Positions 6,640 to 8,684 of a DNA stretch of 8,684 nt are shown here, in pieces (positions within the stretch are counted from its first letter, which is position 1; every line of letters begins with the position of its first letter). This DNA is from Geminicoccaceae bacterium (GTDB lineage: Bacteria > Pseudomonadota > Alphaproteobacteria > Geminicoccales > Geminicoccaceae): the NCBI GenBank assembly GCA_020446285.1, contig JAGREZ010000166.1:1-8684 (forward strand), read 5' to 3'. The notes under the pieces are model-generated. The model was not told the origin of the DNA and did not search any database. It was given only the letters and a program-made list of their open reading frames with translations. The position numbers were made by a program, and so were the translations under genes.

Positions 6640-6652
6640 TGCAAAATTTGCA
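6640..6652. promoter_or_regulatory. 13-base palindrome, candidate operator in the divergent region
   Basis: TGCAAAATTTGCA has perfect 6-base arms (TGCAAA and TTTGCA) around one central base. It sits in an AT-rich patch midway between the divergently read cyclase (start 6526) and DUF1127 gene (start 6758), so a dimeric regulator bound here could affect either gene. I found no convincing -35/-10 pair on either side and no CRP-type site in these 231 bases. Assignment as an operator is inference from symmetry and position. Confidence 0.35.
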
Positions 6653-6757
6653 TTGGTTTTTCCGCCTTTTCATAGGCATACACCTGCTCAGAAACGTTCG
6701 CCGCCCGGCCCGCACATGTGTTGCCGGTCCTGCGGTATTCCGATCAAAGGACCTGTC

Positions 6758-6973
6758 ATGAACTCGAACCTCACCCTTCCCGCATTCGGCTCGATGTCTT
6801 CCGCGCCGAACGAGAGCCTGTTGCCGCGCCTCGTCTTCCGCATGGTCGAGAAGATCGACGGATGGCGTCGCTATCATCGCACCGCCCGCGAGCTTCGCGG
6901 CCTGTCCGATTTCCAGCTCAACGATATCGGCATCGAGCGCGCCGACATCGAGGGTATCGCCCGCAAGTTCTGA
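6758..6973 (+). CDS. Small DUF1127 (YjiS-like) protein
   Basis: This is a 71-residue protein with a DUF1127 domain in its C-terminal half. The diagnostic stretch is WRRYHRTARELRGLSDFQLN (36-55), continuing as DIGIERADIEGIARKF to the end, which matches the 'L..Lsd.qL.DIGl.R.dI' family core. The first 30 residues are variable and may be disordered. DUF1127 proteins are common and often multicopy in alphaproteobacteria; a Rhodobacter member, CcaF1, binds RNA, and Agrobacterium members affect phosphate and carbon metabolism. The function here is not known. The start is the ATG at 6758, with AAAGGA at 6746-6751 spaced 6 bases away. The frame continues upstream to 6653, but that segment has no domain similarity. 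The gene is monocistronic: a strong hairpin terminator follows 65 bases after the stop. Confidence 0.88.
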   Translation: MNSNLTLPAFGSMSSAPNESLLPRLVFRMVEKIDGWRRYHRTARELRGLSDFQLNDIGIERADIEGIARKF

Positions 6974-7038
6974 CGGACCACAGGGGTTGACCACCGGTTG
7001 AACCGGGCAGGTCGAAACCGCAGACCGGCAGATGGATG

Positions 7039-7079
7039 AAAAGGGCCCGGCGACCGATACGAGGTCGCCGGGCCCTTTT
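7039..7079 (+). terminator. Strong intrinsic terminator after the DUF1127 gene
   Basis: Two 17-base arms (7039-7055 and 7063-7079) are perfect inverted repeats around the 7-base loop GATACGA. The stem is GC-rich inside, and its outer ends are AAAA and TTTT, so the 3' arm supplies a U run after the GC core. The same symmetry could stop transcription from the other strand. It separates the DUF1127 gene from the downstream decarboxylase, which therefore needs its own promoter. Confidence 0.92.
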
Positions 7080-7164
7080 CCGTTTCAGGCCGGCCGATAC
7101 CGGCGGATTTGCGGGGTGCTTGCGTTCAGGCGCCACGCAGGCTGCACTCTCGTTCGTCCATGCC

Positions 7165-7193
7165 TTGCAAGCCGCCTGTTTCCGGGTGACAAC
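7165..7193 (+). promoter_or_regulatory. Possible promoter of the decarboxylase gene
   Basis: TTGCAA (7165-7170), a 17-base spacer and GACAAC (7188-7193) match the -35/-10 consensus at 4 and 3 of 6 positions. The position, between the terminator and the decarboxylase start, is right, but a match this weak occurs often by chance in GC-rich DNA. Confidence 0.22.
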
Positions 7194-7239
7194 GGGCGGG
7201 TGAGTGCTGTGTCGGTGGCGGGAGGTGAGAGAGCGGCGC

Positions 7240-8652
7240 ATGGATACGGGGGAATTCCGCAAGCGGGCGCACGAGATTGCCGACTGGATGGCGGACTATC
7301 TCGAAGGCATCGGGGAGCGGCCCGTGCGTTCGCCGTCGGCACCGGGTGAAATCGCCGCCGCACTTCCGGCCGGCGCGCCCGTTCACGGTGAACCGTTCGA
7401 TGCGATCATGGCCGATCTCGACCGGATCGTGATGCCGGGCATGACCCACTGGCAGCATCCGCGATTCTTCGCCTACTTTCCGGCAAACGCGACGCCACCC
7501 TCCATGCTTGCCGAGATGATCACCGCCACGCTCGGCGCGCAATGCATGCTCTGGCAGACATCGCCGGCGGCGACCGAACTCGAGACCCGGCTGCTGGAAT
7601 GGCTTCGCGGGATGATCGGCCTGCCGGGCGGTTTCGCCGGTGTCATTCAGGATTCGGCGTCGAGCGCCGTCCTTTGCGCCATTCTCACCGCCCGCGAGCG
7701 CGCTCTGGGCTGGAAGGGGAACGAGGACGGGCTCGCTGGTGGCCCGGAACTCGCCGCCTATGCCAGTGACGAAACCCATTCCTCGGTCGAGAAGGCCGCA
7801 AGGATCGCCGGTATCGGCACGCGCGGCCTGCGCAGGGTCGCGCTCGACGGCGACAGGCGCATGGATGCGGCCGCGCTGGATGCAGCCATCGCGCGGGACA
7901 TGGCCGGGAATGTCAGGCCCGTCATTGTCATCGCGACGCTGGGAAGCACCGGGGTCGGCGCGGTCGATGATCTGGCTTCCATCGCCGCTGTCTGCCGGCG
8001 CCACGGTGTCTATCTGCATGTCGATGCGGCCTGGGCGGGAAGTGCGCTGATCCTGCCGGAATATCGCGCCATGATCGAGGGGATCGAAAGCGTCGACAGC
8101 TTGTGTTTCAATCCGCACAAATGGCTCGGCGTGCAGTTCGACTGCTCCGCCCATTTCGTTCGCGATCCGGACAGTCTCGTTCGAACGCTTTCCATCCTGC
8201 CGGCCTATCTGCAGGGGCGCGAGACCGGTTCGGTCATCGATTATCGCGACTGGGGCATTCCGCTCGGACGGCGCTTTCGCGCGCTCAAGCTGTGGTTCGT
8301 CCTGCGTTACTACGGCGTGAGCGGCCTGCAGGAGATGCTTCGCAACCATATCGCATGGACGCGGGAACTCGCCTCGCAGATCGACGGGAATGGCGAATTC
8401 GAACTGACCTCGGGACCGAATCTGGCGCTCCTGTCCTTTCGCTGGCGGCCCGCGGGACGAGCCGAAGAGGAGCTGGACGAGCTCAACCAGCGGCTTCTCG
8501 ATGCCATCAATGACGACGGCCGGATCTATCTCACATCGAACCGCATCGACGGACGCCTCGTCATTCGCGTGAGTGTCGGCGCTCATGCGACAAGGCGCGG
8601 CGATGTCCTCGATGCCTTCAGGGTCATCCGCGAGATCGCCGCGAGAGTCTAG
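7240..8652 (+). CDS. Aromatic-L-amino-acid decarboxylase-like PLP enzyme (group II)
   Basis: This 470-residue PLP-dependent decarboxylase would convert an aromatic amino acid (tryptophan, tyrosine, phenylalanine or DOPA) to its amine and CO2. It aligns end to end by eye with animal DOPA decarboxylase. Shared features include the N-terminal MDTGEFRKRAHEIADWMADY, THWQHPRFFAYFP (69-81), and H180 (ETHSSVEKAA), which stacks on the cofactor. D262 (HVDAAWAG) contacts the pyridine nitrogen, and K294 (NPHKW) forms the Schiff base. Y323 in LPAYL, 29 residues after the lysine as in the mammalian enzyme, is the loop tyrosine required for decarboxylation; aldehyde synthases have Phe there. G343 in IPLGRRFR is glycine, as in plant tryptophan decarboxylases rather than the Ser of plant tyrosine decarboxylases. 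I chose the ATG at 7240, which starts like the family. GGAGG at 7221-7225 is 14 bases away, longer than usual. Glutamate decarboxylase is unlikely. Confidence 0.9.
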   Translation: MDTGEFRKRAHEIADWMADYLEGIGERPVRSPSAPGEIAAALPAGAPVHGEPFDAIMADLDRIVMPGMTHWQHPRFFAYFPANATPPSMLAEMITATLGAQCMLWQTSPAATELETRLLEWLRGMIGLPGGFAGVIQDSASSAVLCAILTARERALGWKGNEDGLAGGPELAAYASDETHSSVEKAARIAGIGTRGLRRVALDGDRRMDAAALDAAIARDMAGNVRPVIVIATLGSTGVGAVDDLASIAAVCRRHGVYLHVDAAWAGSALILPEYRAMIEGIESVDSLCFNPHKWLGVQFDCSAHFVRDPDSLVRTLSILPAYLQGRETGSVIDYRDWGIPLGRRFRALKLWFVLRYYGVSGLQEMLRNHIAWTRELASQIDGNGEFELTSGPNLALLSFRWRPAGRAEEELDELNQRLLDAINDDGRIYLTSNRIDGRLVIRVSVGAHATRRGDVLDAFRVIREIAARV

Positions 8653-8684
8653 TGCTCAGGCGCATTCACTTCGTTCATTCACCC

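Noticed and set aside
6527..6757. Search for a CRP/cAMP-receptor site near the cyclase
   Set aside because: No TGTGA-N6-TCACA or TGTT-N8-AACA type sequence was found by eye, so cAMP feedback is not supported.
6527..6994. Upstream extension of the cyclase frame by 156 codons
   Set aside because: It would run through the intergenic region and antisense to the DUF1127 gene, and has no membrane or domain pattern.
7126..8586. Minus-strand open frame of 486 codons opposite the decarboxylase
   Set aside because: It is antisense to a confidently identified PLP enzyme and its translation is a low-complexity charged sequence without recognisable motifs.
1..8684. Mobile element, CRISPR, toxin-antitoxin or phage-defence content
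   Set aside because: No direct-repeat array, transposase, integrase, nuclease or toxin-like small gene pair was seen. All eight genes belong to, or resemble, ordinary chromosomal families.

Overview
The window is GC-rich chromosomal DNA with strong G/C preference at third codon positions. Its families (a small DUF1127 protein, a six-helix class III cyclase, a sugar-transfer-type ATP-grasp protein) suggest an alphaproteobacterium, probably Hyphomicrobiales-like. That assignment is inference, because no rRNA or other phylogenetic marker is present. I see no tRNA, rRNA, CRISPR array, insertion sequence, integrase or phage gene.

Layout. Positions 182-6526 hold six genes, all on the minus strand. 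In transcription order they are: a membrane-anchored class III adenylate cyclase; an alpha/beta hydrolase carrying the full fluoroacetate dehalogenase residue set, with start and stop codons overlapping the cyclase; a short AT-rich gap with a possible promoter; an exported TPR-like protein; an ATP-grasp protein 2 bases downstream; a nitroreductase-family flavoprotein after a 42-base gap containing a hairpin around its ribosome binding site; and an AEC-family permease 14 bases further on. The spacing suggests two transcription units (cyclase-hydrolase, and TPR-ATP-grasp-nitroreductase-AEC) or one long unit. I found no terminator between them.

Positions 6527-6757 form a divergent intergenic region with a 13-base palindrome. 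Two genes then run on the plus strand: a 71-residue DUF1127 protein with a good ribosome binding site, closed by a very strong GC-rich hairpin terminator at 7039-7079, and an aromatic-L-amino-acid decarboxylase-like PLP enzyme (7240-8652). Positions 1-181 and 8653-8684 hold no gene I can support.

How the genes may work together. The cyclase and hydrolase are very probably co-translated, which links cAMP signalling to a candidate dehalogenase, but no mechanism is visible. The TPR-like protein and the ATP-grasp protein also look translationally coupled and may act in envelope or polysaccharide-related chemistry. The AEC permease and nitroreductase may simply share the transcript. The decarboxylase would make tryptamine, tyramine or phenylethylamine-type amines. 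Every gene here belongs to a known family. The unusual content lies in the pairings and in a few residues and regulatory sites, not in a clearly new multi-gene system.
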